DNA from: Thozetella sp. PMI_491
Taxonomy: Eukaryota; Ascomycota; Sordariomycetes; Chaetosphaeriales; Chaetosphaeriaceae
DNA length: 64,000 bases
Direction: 5' to 3'
Assembly (NCBI GenBank): GCA_021432635.1
Contig: MU270019.1
Location: 496,001 to 560,000 of the forward strand
The position numbers were made by a program, and so were the translations under genes. The notes under the pieces are model-generated. The model did no database searches and was not told where the DNA came from. It worked only from the letters and a program-made list of their open reading frames with translations. This document shows, one piece after another, positions 33,453 to 45,119 of this stretch (the stretch's first letter is position 1; each line of letters starts with the position of its first letter).

Positions 33453-34928
33453 TCAAATAATCGCACGAAGAACAGAAGAGGCGATCTGTGCACCAGTGAT
33501 TAGGCCATTCATGAGATCGTCATAGTTCTCCCGCATTCCCTCCTCGCCAAGCGTCTCCTCCAACTGTCGCATCTGCGCCTCCGATGTTGCGATGACCGTC
33601 ACAGGCTGTTCATGGCGGATATTCATCACTTTCTCAGCGCACTCCAATTCCAAGTTGACTGCCAGGTTGTATGACACATGGTAGTTGTATGTACGGAATG
33701 TTGGCTCAATGACGTTTGTCCAATCTTGGCACGGTGCAGACTTTCGACCGCCAACTAAGACGTGATCTTTATGCAGAGTTATGCGCAGCAATGCACCAAG
33801 GCCTAAAGCCCTCTCGGGCGGTGCCATAGTAACAACATTGCGATCTCCCGTCGGCCTATTTGCGTGAGGACCCCTTCCCTCTGGCTCGGCGTTGTCAGCC
33901 TCAGCAGCCCAGCTCGGGGCTACAGGAACGGGCTTGTTGAAGAGTTTGATGCCGGTGAAGTTCAAACTAGCATTCGTCCAGCAGTCCCTGGTGCCGTGAT
34001 TTCCATCAGGAACCCGGAGCCCATAGCTTGCCTTCAAGGCGACCGATGCCGACCTAAGCAAAATGGGGCACTCGGCAGCTCGCGGAACGGTGGTGAATTC
34101 GGGATCGAGAACGGGCATCATCCAAACTCGCATGGGAATGGGATCTGGATGGTCTAGCTGCAGAATGCCAGGCAGCTCAAGGTACACCCTGAAAGAATAC
34201 TTAGAACTGCCGGAGCCGAGGGCCTGCATGAGCTTCTTTCCAAACGACACCTTCCGGGTCTTTGGTTCTGCACCGGAGGGAAGTTTTGAGGACTGAACCA
34301 TATAGCGATATGCTGTGATAGTGGGCTCGTAATTCTGAATAGGTAGCTCGCTCGAGGCGTTACGAATGAGAAGAGGAACCGTGGCAGTCCACCGAAACTT
34401 CTCGTCGTCATTCGTAGTTGCGGTTGCCACGAGGGCATACTCTATGTAGGCTTCAGCATCGGAGACCGTGGCGGCGTTCAGCTCTTTAAAGTATGTGATC
34501 GATGGAAGAAACATGCTGCTCTGGTCGTCGAGGTGAGACAGAAAATTGGGGTCAGGGGGCCACTCGCAGTCGTCATCGGCGGTGAAATCACCCGCAACCG
34601 GGTTGAGAGGCCCATGGTTAGGCTGCTTGGGTAGTACCACTGGATGGGCTGGGATGGTCAAGCTGAATGGCCATGTCGCGCCATCACGTGCGAGATCTAG
34701 GTGAAGTCGTAGCAACGGCGCGCGACCGCGGTATATGCTCTTGAATCGACCCCTTGCCACGCTAAATTTGGATTTTGCGCGGCCGAACAGCTCGAGATGG
34801 ACTGTGGCTGGGGTCGGTGCGTCGGGTTTTAGAGCAACATGGCCGTCGATGTGGTCCCCAGGTTTGAAGGACCGTAGCGGCACCTTGATCTCGATGCCAC
34901 CTTCGTTATTGGCACCTGTGCGAGGCAT
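33453..34928 (-). CDS. Arrestin-like (alpha-arrestin) domain protein
   Basis: A single exon encodes 491 aa from the ATG at 34928. An in-frame ATG at 34982 would add 18 residues. The N-terminal beta-sandwich of arrestins is suggested by EIKVPLRSFKPGDHIDGHV and VHLELFGRAKSKF. A second sandwich follows around PEPIPMRVWMMP-like and LRITLHKDHVLVGG segments. Fungal alpha-arrestins act as adaptors linking plasma-membrane transporters or receptors to ubiquitin ligases. I see no clear PPxY motif, which many such adaptors use. The functional call rests on fold similarity only. Confidence 0.75.
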   Translation of the reverse strand: MPRTGANNEGGIEIKVPLRSFKPGDHIDGHVALKPDAPTPATVHLELFGRAKSKFSVARGRFKSIYRGRAPLLRLHLDLARDGATWPFSLTIPAHPVVLPKQPNHGPLNPVAGDFTADDDCEWPPDPNFLSHLDDQSSMFLPSITYFKELNAATVSDAEAYIEYALVATATTNDDEKFRWTATVPLLIRNASSELPIQNYEPTITAYRYMVQSSKLPSGAEPKTRKVSFGKKLMQALGSGSSKYSFRVYLELPGILQLDHPDPIPMRVWMMPVLDPEFTTVPRAAECPILLRSASVALKASYGLRVPDGNHGTRDCWTNASLNFTGIKLFNKPVPVAPSWAAEADNAEPEGRGPHANRPTGDRNVVTMAPPERALGLGALLRITLHKDHVLVGGRKSAPCQDWTNVIEPTFRTYNYHVSYNLAVNLELECAEKVMNIRHEQPVTVIATSEAQMRQLEETLGEEGMRENYDDLMNGLITGAQIASSVLRAII

Positions 34929-34982
34929 GACTGGAGCGTGGTAGTGGTGTACTGGAGTGGAAGAGAAAATTTGCCAAAACAC

Positions 34983-35880
34983 CTGCCAAGACGAGTGGTA
35001 GCGATGGGAGATATAAATTGCGAGGTCTCATTATATCTAATGTGTGCACGGCCCCCAACCAACGCTACCGTCAGCGATGACTCAGAGCATTCCATGTTTG
35101 TTTGCCAGTCGGGGCCCAGAATCCCTCGCTCACATTAGCTAGGATATGGAACATACGTTCAGTACTGTGTAGAATCATTCCACGCTGGTACACAATTTTG
35201 CCGCCGTCAATTTACAGCAAGTCGGGCAGTCCACTTCTGCTCTCCCTCAAACTCTCATGGTTTTGGCGGAACGAGTCATCTTGAGAGTGTATTTAAATAG
35301 GCGTAGCGCATCTCGACGAACAAGCGACTCCCAACGAATAGTTCCTACGGTAGTTGGTTGATTCTATGCCATTATGCATAAACCCTTGCCAGTGGTAAGC
35401 TTACTGCACCATGGGATACATTCACCGAACGGTGCGCTCGACTTCGTCGGTATAATGGCTTGATGCAAGGCATGAAAATTTTAGCAGTGGCTGCGCTGGC
35501 TGCATTTGCTGGCCGCATTATCTGCCACGGCTGCCATTGACTTGAACGGGTCAAGTTACTTCATTTGTCGTCAGCGAGACCAGGTTTTAGATGCAAGGTA
35601 ATAGCAACTAAGGCTAACTGTCACCCTCTGATAGTGATTTGTTTATATCCAGCAAGCATTCCTTATACTTGCTCGACCATTCTGCGTTCTCAGGCGAGGC
35701 CAGGGCTTGAACCAAATGCCACGCTCGGCTGCTCAGACAAATTCTTGAGTTAGTTCTTTCCCTAAGAGACTTCTCCAGACCGATTTCTAACGTTTGGTCG
35801 GGGAGGTATATCTTTATTACCCACAATCACGCTAAGAGTATGACTATCTTGTTTCGTGAAATACTAGCAATGATTCTCTA
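34983..35880. other. Intergenic region left of the gene cluster
   Basis: No gene is seen. The CCCGTCG(C/T)(G/A) motif that marks the cluster promoters to the right is absent here, which supports placing the cluster edge at the next gene. Confidence 0.45.
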
Positions 35881-37235
35881 CTACACTTCTGCCGCTACCT
35901 CTTTAACGTGTTTAGTAAGATCATAGTCACAAACCTCCTCGATTGTCAGCTTCCCCGGTCTCTCGAGTCCTGTGCTCCATCCTATCCTTTCGTTTAGGTC
36001 TGTTCGCGCCTTCGCGCTTGCGTCCTGCACACGCGTTGCCCTCGGCTTTCGTGTCTTCTCGTATATGGCCAACGCCTTTTGTACATCGCCGCCAAACAAA
36101 TCTTGCCCGAATACCTCACCGAGTACCGCTGCATCTTCGATCGCTTGGCAATATCCCTGGCTCTGGTCTGGTAGCATCGGATGGGCAGCATCTCCAAGCA
36201 GCGCCACTTTCCCCTTGGTCCAATAAGGGTACTCCTGGTGCACGTAGAGGCGCCACATCTTGATATCGTCGGCGTTCAAGAACAGCTTCCTGACACGTGG
36301 GTCTAGCTCCGGGAAGGTATCACAGAGTTCCTGGGCCGTCGCCCCAATATTCCATCCTTCTTTGTCAAGGCCGTTACGTACGCCGGGGTAGAAGCAGTAG
36401 CAACTGACCACCTCTCCGGAATGGCATCCCGAGAGGACGATCTTATCGATCCCAAAACCGCCCCAGAACTCAATGGCCTCGTTGGTAATGAAGTCTTCTA
36501 AACCGAGCTCTCTGAGCTTGTCGGCGCTAATAATGCATCGATAGCAGCATGATTCTGATCGTGTAAATTGCGGTTCGATACCGAGAGCTCGTCGCATAGA
36601 CGAGCGGATCCCATCGGCTGCGATGATGGCGTCGTGGATTGTAGTGACACCATTCTCAAAGATTACGGTGCCGGAAGCCGTGTCCACTTCTTTGGCGTGA
36701 TGGTTGGTGAGGATGACGCAGGGCTCACCGGCGCCCTCTTCCTGTTGGACCGTCCGTTGGAGAACCTGGTGCATATCAATGCGGTGGAAATTGTAGTATT
36801 CCTATTGTATCGGTCAGCTAATGCGCATCCTCGTGACCTCTTTCTCTTTGATCAGGCCGAGCAAGAGAAAGCACTTACAGAGCCAAATTTGGCCTTGTAG
36901 TCGCCCAGTCCATATTGGTTTGTTACCTCGCCCGTTGTCCAGTCATGCATTATGAGATTCCGGAGCACGACGGGCTTGACGGCCTCAATGTCGACATCCC
37001 ACTTGAGCAACCATCGTGACCCATTGGACGCTACGGAGAGTGAAGCGCCAACCTCGCCCGCGAAGTCGTAACGCTCGTACAGCGTAACGCGGTGGCCAGC
37101 TCGGCGGAGGGACAATGCCGCTGTGAGACCTCCCAATCCAGCTCCAATTATTCCAATATTGAGCTGTTTCCATTGCGAATTGCCCATTGAACCCATGATC
37201 GGCAAGAACTGGCCCGTAGGCGTGACCGAGTCCAA
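35881..37235 (-). CDS. FAD-dependent monooxygenase, salicylate-hydroxylase-like
   Basis: Two exons (37235-36879 and 36801-35881, 77-bp intron) encode 425 aa. The Rossmann motif GAGLGGL is near residue 30, the DG motif in AADGIRSSMRR near 160, and the FAD-ribityl motif GDAAHPMLPDQSQG near 310. This group A flavoprotein family hydroxylates, and sometimes decarboxylates, aromatic rings using NAD(P)H and O2. An ATG 14 codons in (MGSMGN) may be the true start. It is the leftmost member of the candidate cluster. Copies of the shared promoter motif lie at 37410 and 37550, 175-315 bp upstream. Confidence 0.9.
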
Positions 37236-37409
37236 ACGGAGAGCAGAATAGGGGTCTTATGATAGTCTGGAGGCGCGTGAGCTTGGAATGCATCTAGTTG
37301 CAGAATCGCTAGGCTATCACCACGGTTTATCTAGGGGCCCTCCAAAGAGCGAAGTCGTATGGTGGAACGAGACCGCGTTGGCTTGGAATACCCTCGACGT
37401 CAGATTAAC

Positions 37410-37418
37410 CCCGTCGTA
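37410..37418 (+). promoter_or_regulatory. Putative cluster regulator site (CCCGTCGTA)
   Basis: One of nine CCCGTCG(C/T)(G/A) copies found in the promoter-containing gaps of the 36-49 kb cluster. Confidence 0.4.
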
Positions 37419-37549
37419 TGTTATCGTAGCCGTATCAGCGCAACCTAGGTTGTGCTTACCAATGGTTGAGGTATACAAAATACCCCATGAGACGATAGAT
37501 AAGATAGAGACGGTGCGTTATTCTATCGTTGCCGCATCTAAAACTATAT

Positions 37550-37558
37550 CCCGTCGCG
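37550..37558 (+). promoter_or_regulatory. Putative cluster regulator site (TATCCCGTCGCG)
   Basis: Exact CCCGTCGCG core preceded by ATAT, the same context as the copy at 39306 and similar to 46574. Confidence 0.5.
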
Positions 37559-37916
37559 AGCGGAGGCGGGGACCGGCCATTTCCGTGCACATACGACGGC
37601 TTTTGTAATACCCCTTCCCCGCCATGGCCGCGTGCTCGGCGCCGGCTGCGTCAAGATTAGCTTTCCATTTTTCGGCAGAAGATGCGTTAGTGGCAAGCTT
37701 CCTTAGACTTTGGGTCCTGATGCCCGGTACATCGGCACCTTACCGACGATCACTTTTGCCCAATTACTTTGAGGGAGATACAATCTATTGTCCGCGATAG
37801 GTGGCCACCGGTATCGAGTTTACGCAATCTCAGGCTCATCCTGGAGAATAAAAGACATGACTAAGGTATTGTGATGTATCTAGAAGCGACCAGCTTATCT
37901 ATTCTCATTACTCGCG

Positions 37917-39039
37917 CTATGCAGCATCCCTGGCTTCAATATCCGTGACCTGTAGTACAAGTTCTACTACCGTATCCGCTAGACTCTCATCAAGATCCAT
38001 GCTTAAAATTTGGCTAGCTTTGGAGCTGTCCGAAGTAAACACCTTGCCAACGAGTCGATTTTCAGGACTACCCGTGGGCACTCGGGCTTTAATCGACGCA
38101 GGCACAGATGGGGATGCGTGGATAATATCTGCTAGCTCCTGCATATCATAGTTGCCGTTTACGAAGAGCAGTCGCTCTCCTGCCGCCGCTACGGCCTCGA
38201 GGGCATTTACATGGGCCGTCGCAAGACCGGTTACCGAGGTCCATACTAGATTTTCGTGTCCATTATTAGCAATCGCAATCGACAATGAACCTGCCGCCCA
38301 GCAGGCAGCGCAGAGACTTACATGGTGCCTTAGTCGGTGGCATTTCCGTTGCATCCACGAGTCCCCATATCAGTTGGTTGCTTGTGTTCAAGGCCTTAGG
38401 AGACTCCAATGTCCCAGAAAAAGCTGGCCCGAACACCATCCCCGGACAGAGCGTAACCAGCTCCCAATGCGGCCTCTTCTCTCGTAAAAACTGCCACGCC
38501 GTCTCCTCTGCCAGCTTCTTGCTTGCACGGTACGCCTGAGGTATGGGAGCGCCCTTTAGACCATCCTGATAGGTCAGTGGCGACCAGTCATCATCGCGAT
38601 ATACCGTGCCGGGGGATAGCCCCTTGGATGCATCATAAACTGCGGCGAAGCTGCTAGTGAGCACGATTCGCTTGACCGATGGCACCTTTGACGCTGCTAG
38701 GCAGATGGCCTCGGTGCCGCGTATGGAGGGTATCAGCATCTCTTGTTCGGGGTCCTCAATATCATAGCTGAAGGGCGCGGCAAGGTGGAGGACGCCATCA
38801 CAGTCTTGGATCGCATCTCCGTAGCCATCGGGGGAGCTGATGTCCTCGACAATGTACGTCGAAAGGGCCGGGTGGTGCTTATGGGCAGCAGCAACTGCAG
38901 CTGCCTTCGTGGCATTTCGGACGGTACCGACAACAGCGTAGTTGCGCTGCAGCAGTTCTGCCACGCAGTACGCCGCGATGAAACCGTTGGCACCAGTCAC
39001 GAGGATGCGGCCGCGAGGGCTCTGTGTCGAGGCAGTCAT
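37917..39039 (-). CDS. NAD(P)-dependent epimerase/dehydratase, DFR/aldehyde-reductase-like
   Basis: Two exons (39039-38322 and 38245-37917, 76-bp intron) encode 348 aa. An in-frame ATG at 39069 would add ten residues. The extended short-chain-dehydrogenase fold shows the cofactor loop VTGANGFIA, then LHLAAPFS and VLTSSFAAVY, and the catalytic YRASK (YxxxK). Family members resemble dihydroflavonol, cinnamoyl-CoA or methylglyoxal reductases and interconvert carbonyl and alcohol groups. It lies between the first monooxygenase and the divergent hydrolase. A cluster-motif copy is 237-267 bp upstream at 39306. Confidence 0.88.
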
Positions 39040-39069
39040 GGTAGGGAGCTTCGGATGCTGGGTGACCAA

Positions 39070-39766
39070 AAGGCACAGAACAGAAACGATGACGGGCGCT
39101 TGCTTGCTCTCGGTGCAGGTGGTGCAGGTGATGCAAGTGTATCGCGTCGCTTCAGATAGCTATTAAGATATCCGATAACTAACCACATGCTCAGCTTCGT
39201 ATCTGAGCTAGGCCCCCCTGGTCCTTGACGAGCACCAAGCAGAGCTGTCGACTACCCTTGGCGTACCGCGCCAACTGACGCATGACCAATGACATGCTCT
39301 CATATCCCGTCGCGCCAAAAATGAGAGTTGGAGAAAGCCTCAGGGCGGGGTTGGGAACAAGCGCAACCCCGCATTGCTGGCGCTGCTAAGCACTGAGAAC
39401 CCCCGAATTTCAGGGCAGTCTAGGACCCGCCCCGCCTGCGATGGGGACGTTAGTGGCTCCGTTGGCGCTAAGGTGGATCCAGGATTAGGTATCTCGTGCT
39501 CTGACAACCTCCCGCAATACGATAAGCATCCCTTATCGCTTAGGGTAGGTACCAAGACAGCTCAGCCGTAGGGAACCGAGAGCCGATATTGGAGGGGGCT
39601 CGCCTTTGCAACAAGCACTTGTCCTCCTTGCATCAAGGCGTCGAAAGAGTTTAGTTCTCACGTTCCGTCGGTATACAAGAGTTTCCCATCTTTTAACGAC
39701 CAGTCAAGGCATAGAGCGACCCAGACGCTGCAACCACTGCCACCCAACTCGAAATCGCCGACAAGG
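39070..39766. promoter_or_regulatory. Divergent promoter between the reductase and hydrolase genes
   Basis: This gap contains both promoters and one cluster-motif copy at 39306-39314. No gene is seen. Confidence 0.5.
39306..39314 (+). promoter_or_regulatory. Putative cluster regulator site (ATATCCCGTCGCG)
   Basis: Exact CCCGTCGCG core in the divergent promoter of the reductase and the hydrolase, with the same ATAT prefix as the 37550 copy. Confidence 0.5.
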
Positions 39767-40893
39767 ATGGCTTCATCAACAGCGGGCGTCGGCCATGAGG
39801 CATTGAATCCCATCAACCCTGAAATTCTCCCTAGGCTAGAGCCCAGGTTCGTCGAGCTCTACAATACCCACGTCGCCAATACTCCAAACCGACCGATCGA
39901 TCTCGCAGTCTTGCGCAATGTGTACTCGCGACTCTATGGCTACGGAACCGCCCCTGGCCCCGATTGCGAGCGGGAGTACGAGATGGAAGTAGCTGGATGG
40001 TCTAAATATCCAGGCAACATCAAAATTCGGGTCTATGTACCGAAAGGCGAGCGGCCGGAAAAGGGATGGCCGGTACACTTCGACTTCCATGGCGGCGGTG
40101 AGCCTCATCTCCCTTCCCGAGAGCGTGCTGGCAGTACACTGACATATTCGCTTCTTCAGGCTGGGGTCTCGGCGACCTTGAGACGGAATCCCACATTTGC
40201 AGACACATCTGCGCCTTGGCCTCGGTCGTAGTCGTCGATGTAGACTATCGCCTTGTCCCCGAGTTCCCGTTCCCTACAGGCATCTACGACTGTTTCTCGG
40301 TTCTCCAGCACGTGCTCTCACATCCTGCCGAGTTTTCGATCAACCCCGAAATCGTGACCCTTGGCGGCGTGTCAGCGGGCGCCAACATTGCCTTCGCAGT
40401 GGACCACCTGGCACGCGACTCAGGCCTGCGCCGGATTAACGCAGTCGTGGTCGGGACGCCTACAATTGCGGACCTGAGCAAATTCGGTAAACCCGAGGAC
40501 GCACCCTACGCGAGTCTCAAGGAGATGGAATTCGCGCCGCTGCTCAACTGGGCGCGCTTGAAGTGGTTTGATGCGCTCAAGTGGGACTCTTTGTCCAAAG
40601 ACGAGGCAAAGCGAGCTGAGCAGCTTCAGGACGTGGGCTGGTTTCGAGACTTGATGGACGCGCCGAATTGCCAGGGCCTGGCGCACCTGACAGTAGTGAT
40701 GACGGCTGAGTGTGATCCTCTACGGGACGAGGGAGAGGCATACGCGAAGAAGATAGAAAGCTGTGGCAACAAGGTTGTGATTAAGAGGTTCAAGGGGGTT
40801 CCCCACCCCTTTCAGCATATGGATGCGGCCTTGGACCAGGCGAAGGAATTTATCCAGGATACGGTCCAGTACATCAAAGGATGTCAGAACTAG
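39767..40893 (+). CDS. Alpha/beta hydrolase fold-3 (HSL/Aes-type esterase)
   Basis: Two exons (39767-40097 and 40160-40893, 62-bp intron) encode 354 aa. The HGGG oxyanion-hole motif is formed across the splice junction (FDFHGG|GWG). VDYRLVPEFPFP follows, then the nucleophile elbow GVSAGAN, the acidic site in TAECDPLRDEG and the His in VPHPFQH. It therefore has a complete triad and should hydrolyse esters or lactones. No signal peptide is seen, so it acts inside the cell. It sits in the cluster between the reductase and the second monooxygenase, fitting a ring- or ester-opening step. Confidence 0.9.
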
Positions 40894-41092
40894 ATGTACG
40901 TAGGTTGAGCCGTTGATGGGACGGCCGAGATCAGCAACAAGAGCATATTGATCCAGTAATCAAAGCTGGTCATTTCTAATTCACCAGGCTGTTTTTCCAG
41001 GATGTATATTCAGTAGGATGGCAAGGTAGTCACCACACTTGTATATTCTGCAGTTCCTATACATCTACATGCTATGAATCTACCCGAATGAC

Positions 41093-42355
41093 TTAGTTAG
41101 CATCTTTAGCAGGTACAAGAACCCTGGCCCTCTTGCTAACTAGAGGGCTATCCGAAGTGAGATTCCTCAAGTCATGCGCATCAAGACAGGCCTGTCGACT
41201 CAGCAGAACCGCCGGCCGTGTTCTTTCACGCATGTCCTCCTCATACACCGCCACGGCCTCCGATAATGGCCGCCCCTCGTTCCAGGCCGAGATCAGATGG
41301 CCACTTAGCCGTGCTGCATCCGTGATACCGTGGTTAAAGGCTTCGCCGCGATACATGGTCATGGCATGCGCCGCGTCGCCGGCGAGCGTCGCGCGGCCTG
41401 CCCGGTTGTTCCAAACGCGCGGCACCCAGTCCTGGAGTCTGATCTCGAGCACCTCCGAGTCGTCTGGGATTTCATCGATAGCCCTCTTTAGCCGTTCTTC
41501 GAATGGCTGTGCCATTTCCTTCATCTTTGCGACACGCTCCCTGTTCGTCGCTGGTACCTCGTCCGCCTCGGACTTCACCGGCCACGACATGTTCAGCTGG
41601 GCCTCGTAGTAAGCCCCGGCCGCGTCATCGCTGGACCCCGAACCATTGACCTCGGGCGTTGATAGGGTGGAGTACCATAGAAACACTCCTGAGTCTTTAT
41701 GAGACCCTTGGAAGAGGAGGGGGTCGATGCTACGCAGCGGCTTGACCTGGTCGGGGGTTAAACGCATCGTGATGCCCATAAAGCGAATTGGCAGCTGATA
41801 TAGTTCGGATTTGGACGGATCCGACTCGGCGTAAAGTAAGCGACGAGTGCGCGAGCTGGAGCCGTCTGCGCCGACAACAACGGCGCCTGTCGCAGAGGAG
41901 CCGTCTTCGAAATGCGCCGTTACTCCTCCTTGACCACTGTCCTGAGTCTCGAATCGCTGGATGTTCTTCCCCCACTGCACATCGATGCCTGTCGAAAGAA
42001 GCCCACGCAGTTTCCGCCGGTTGATCCTCAGGCGTTCGCTGGGCGGAATCACATAGGCGGGCTCGGCGTTTGCTAGATCCAGGAACACGAACCGCCCGGT
42101 GTCCTTAATCCCTTGCTGGGGATCCACCTGGATACCTCGTAGGCCATCGTATAGCTCTGTTGGGAGGCAGGTCTCAAAAGCTGGAAGGGCCCAATGTACA
42201 GTAATGCCCCAGCCGCCCTCGCTTGCGCTGAAGTCGGGATCCCGCTCGTATACTGCGAAAGGTACCTTGGCTTTTTTGAGCGCTTGTGCGAGCGTCAGCC
42301 CGACGATGCCTCCGCCGATGATGAGAACGGGAAGGTCGGCGCCGCTGGTCGCCAT
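41093..42355 (-). CDS. FAD-dependent monooxygenase (second of the cluster)
   Basis: A single exon encodes 420 aa from the ATG at 42355. An ATG at 42409 would add 18 residues with no family counterpart. Landmarks are LIIGGGIVGLTLAQAL at the N-terminus, the DG motif VVGADGSSSRTRR near residue 170, and LAGDAAHAMTMYRGEAFNHG near residue 330. The enzyme would oxygenate an aromatic or enone substrate with FAD and NAD(P)H. It differs clearly from the first monooxygenase, so the two probably catalyse separate steps. Its end converges with the hydrolase gene across a 199-bp gap that lacks the cluster motif. Confidence 0.9.
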   Translation of the reverse strand: MATSGADLPVLIIGGGIVGLTLAQALKKAKVPFAVYERDPDFSASEGGWGITVHWALPAFETCLPTELYDGLRGIQVDPQQGIKDTGRFVFLDLANAEPAYVIPPSERLRINRRKLRGLLSTGIDVQWGKNIQRFETQDSGQGGVTAHFEDGSSATGAVVVGADGSSSRTRRLLYAESDPSKSELYQLPIRFMGITMRLTPDQVKPLRSIDPLLFQGSHKDSGVFLWYSTLSTPEVNGSGSSDDAAGAYYEAQLNMSWPVKSEADEVPATNRERVAKMKEMAQPFEERLKRAIDEIPDDSEVLEIRLQDWVPRVWNNRAGRATLAGDAAHAMTMYRGEAFNHGITDAARLSGHLISAWNEGRPLSEAVAVYEEDMRERTRPAVLLSRQACLDAHDLRNLTSDSPLVSKRARVLVPAKDAN

Positions 42356-42409
42356 GGCGTATGGCTTGGGGAACACACGTGAGAGGAGATGTGCGCAATA
42401 CGTTCCCAC

Positions 42410-43058
42410 TTTATCCTTCTGCTTTAGCCAGCGGGCAATAATTATACGTCGGTGACCTTAGGCGAAGGTGACGTGTGGTGATTCAGCACGACAAGCCTGG
42501 AAGCAGACGTGAACTTTGTCTCCTCCCAGAACCCAGTTGCCTGGAACTCGTCATTTCACCATGTGCGCAGAGCAACCAACACCCGATTGCATTCCGGGTC
42601 GTCCGACACTAACGCCTGGGCGTGTTAGCAGATAGCCGCCTGCTGCCCAATTTGGTACTCTCCTTCCATCCCGGGGCGGGGGAGGGGCCGCAACATTGAC
42701 CCGAGATAAGCGGCGGCACCGCATCGGCCATCCTCTCTTGGAACTTCAGCTGCACCCTGCAGCTTTCTCCAACGACTGGTCACGCCGCCAGAAGGGGTAG
42801 CTAGGCGATGTCCTCATCAGTTCCACGCTATCGTTAGCGCCGGGTGCGTGTACGGGTACTCCCCACTGCATGACATAGACACTCCTTGAACGCTAACGTA
42901 GTCTCCAACTTTCTCTTATCTGCCGCATTTTCCGTCGTAACCCCCGCGGAGCCTTCCCCGTCGTACTCTGTAATAACCCGTCGCGCACCACCTCACCTCA
43001 TAGGCCACCAATCCAGCTCGGCTGCTGCACCTCCAGATACCTTGTAGGTAGTAGGCAC
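42410..43058. promoter_or_regulatory. Divergent promoter between second monooxygenase and zinc-cluster regulator
   Basis: A 650-bp gap holding three cluster-motif copies within 55 bp, close to the regulator's start. This would allow the regulator to control itself. No gene is seen. Confidence 0.5.
42931..42985 (+). promoter_or_regulatory. Triple cluster-motif site near the regulator gene
   Basis: TCCGTCGTA at 42931-42939, CCCGTCGTA at 42957-42965 and CCCGTCGCG at 42977-42985 are spaced by 26 and 20 bp. They lie 74-128 bp before the ATG of the Zn2Cys6 gene. Confidence 0.5.
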
Positions 43059-45018
43059 ATGGGCCGTAGGAAGACCGCCTGCCAGGCATGCGCGTCAATT
43101 AAGACGCTGTGCTCTAGAGAAGCCCCATGTGCACGCTGCAGGCGCCTATCGCTTCCCTGCAGCCTGCAGGCAGGACAGGGAGGTGTCGCTACGAGGTTGC
43201 ACCACGGGAGCTCCTCCCGATGGGCCGAGGGCGCGGCTGTCCCGAAGACGCGGGCACGGTCTGAACGCTCATACGCAGGTTGCATCAACATACGTCTGGC
43301 CTTGACCTTATGGACATTGATCGCTTGGCTGACTGAACGATACTGTCGACAGCGCCGCAAGAAGTGCGATGAGGCGTATCCTTGCGGGGATTGCACACGG
43401 CTGAGTCTGATTTGCATTCCCAGGTCGTTGGTACAACATGACCAGGGACCATCGAGGCCAGCCGCCTCAACATCCGGAGCCGCCTCTATTCCCGAAATCC
43501 GCGAGGGACTCTCTGTCCTACCATACAAGAGCTCTCTCATTCCCTCCCCTCCGGCACTTACCAGCCATCTGCCAGAATCTTGCCCCGAATTCGCAAGCGA
43601 AGACTCTCCTTACCCAGCTTCACCTTCCCTCTCCCCTCCGGCTTCATTCGACTGGCTACGTGTTATCGACGAAGAATACTCTACATCCTCCGCTCGAGCC
43701 TCCAACCTCGCCGACAGCAGCGCCTTACATGTTCTCCCGTCGGAACGCGCCAGCGACCATGGCCCGCCTGGAGAAGGCTCCATTGCACCACTGTCGGCAG
43801 CACTCGCCAACCTGTCAAGTTTAACACCAGCAGGCCTAGTTGACTGGACCGTGGGAGAGCGTCATCTGCTCCACCACTTTCTGCAGTCCGTTGCGAGAGT
43901 CCTTGTTGTGGTTCCCGATAACGATAATCCATTCTTTAAAGTCGTGGTGCCCATGGCCCTCGAGAGCGCGGTTGTGAAAGATTCGATGGTGGCATTGTCC
44001 GCCTGCCATCTTTCTAAGGTCTATCCAGACTTCGAACGAAATCTTCTCATACATCGCAGTCGGGCATTACTTGGCCTCAAGGCTGGGTTTGAAGAGGGAG
44101 GAATGTCGATCGTTTGGACGTTGACAGCAACGCTTTTGCTATGTCTTTCAGAGGTACACTATGCCGAACCTGGATACTGTCCATAGGCTGACAATGGTCA
44201 AGATCTGCGAAGAAAAGTCTAGAAAATGGCTCCTCTACCTCCACGGGGCTCGCGCACTGCTTGTCGATGCTGAGGCCATAACAAGCCAGCCTCAGTTAGC
44301 TTTCCTGGCTGAGCTGTACAATTATCTATGCTGCGTTGGACCTGTCACTACTGATAACGTTCCCAGGCCACTCAAGGATGAGCTCTTTGGCCACAATAAC
44401 CTCCACGCAGGTCAGGAGAGCTTGCCCCCGCGGGCTCGACCATTCTTCGGTCTGGCCGCGCCGCTATACGGATACCTTGCCGGTGTCAACAGTCTTGCAG
44501 TCTTGCGAGCTGCAGGCAACCCCAGCGGACGCCTCGACGATCATAGCTTTCGGGCCAAGATAGGAGAGATTGAGGTTAAATTACAGGAGTGGAACCCGCC
44601 AGATATCGAGAGCACAGATTCCCACTTATTTGAGACCAGGGCAGTTGCTGTCGCGGTGCAGTGGGCCGTCTTAATGCGGCTACGCCAGGTATCGTCTGCG
44701 TTCCTCCCCGCCCAGGTCTTTGATCTCGTCAATCCGGTAGACCAGGTTCTATCGGCGCTGTCTGTAGTACGACCGGGATCCTCCTCCGAGGCGCGTTTGC
44801 TCTTTCCACTTTTTATCGCTGGTGTTAACAGCATGGCCAAAGCCAATCGGCTCACACTGGAGTTCCGGGTCAACTTATTAAATAACACAATCGGATTCGG
44901 TAATATTGCATGCGCTCACAAACTTCTGGATGAGACGTGGCGAAGAGCAAACGGTGGAGAACTAGCTCGGTGGGAGGACTTGGCACAGGAGATGGCACCC
45001 GGGTTGATATTATTTTGA
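43059..45018 (+). CDS. Zn2Cys6 transcription factor with duplicated zinc-cluster region; likely cluster regulator
   Basis: Two exons (43059-44153 and 44203-45018, 49-bp intron) encode 636 aa. Residues 8-34 hold a complete six-cysteine zinc cluster (CQACASIKTLC then PCARCRRLSLPC). It lacks the usual basic RxRK run. A second cluster near residue 100 has the basic run and five of six cysteines (CRQRRKKC then PCGDCTRLSLIC). A branch-point-like CTGAC and CGACAG just before RRKKC suggest a hidden intron ending at 43352, but no donor in the right phase is clear. The rest matches a Fungal_trans_2-like domain (LLLCLSE, WLLYLHGARALL). It sits inside the cluster with three motif copies at its promoter, so it is the natural candidate regulator. 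Confidence 0.85.
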
Positions 45019-45119
45019 CAGTAGGCGCTATCTAGATTCACAACATTGGAATGCCGAGCCAAAATACAATTGAGCTAAACATCGATCAACAGTGCTGCTA
45101 TGCTTCATATCCCCCACCT

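Larger units (their letters stand above)
37236..37916. promoter_or_regulatory. Promoter region of the first FAD monooxygenase
   Basis: A 680-bp gap without a gene. It holds two cluster-motif copies, listed separately. Confidence 0.5.

Noticed and set aside
36966-36974. Reverse-strand match to the cluster motif (CACGACGGG)
   Set aside because: It lies inside the coding exon of the first monooxygenase, so it is not counted as a promoter site.
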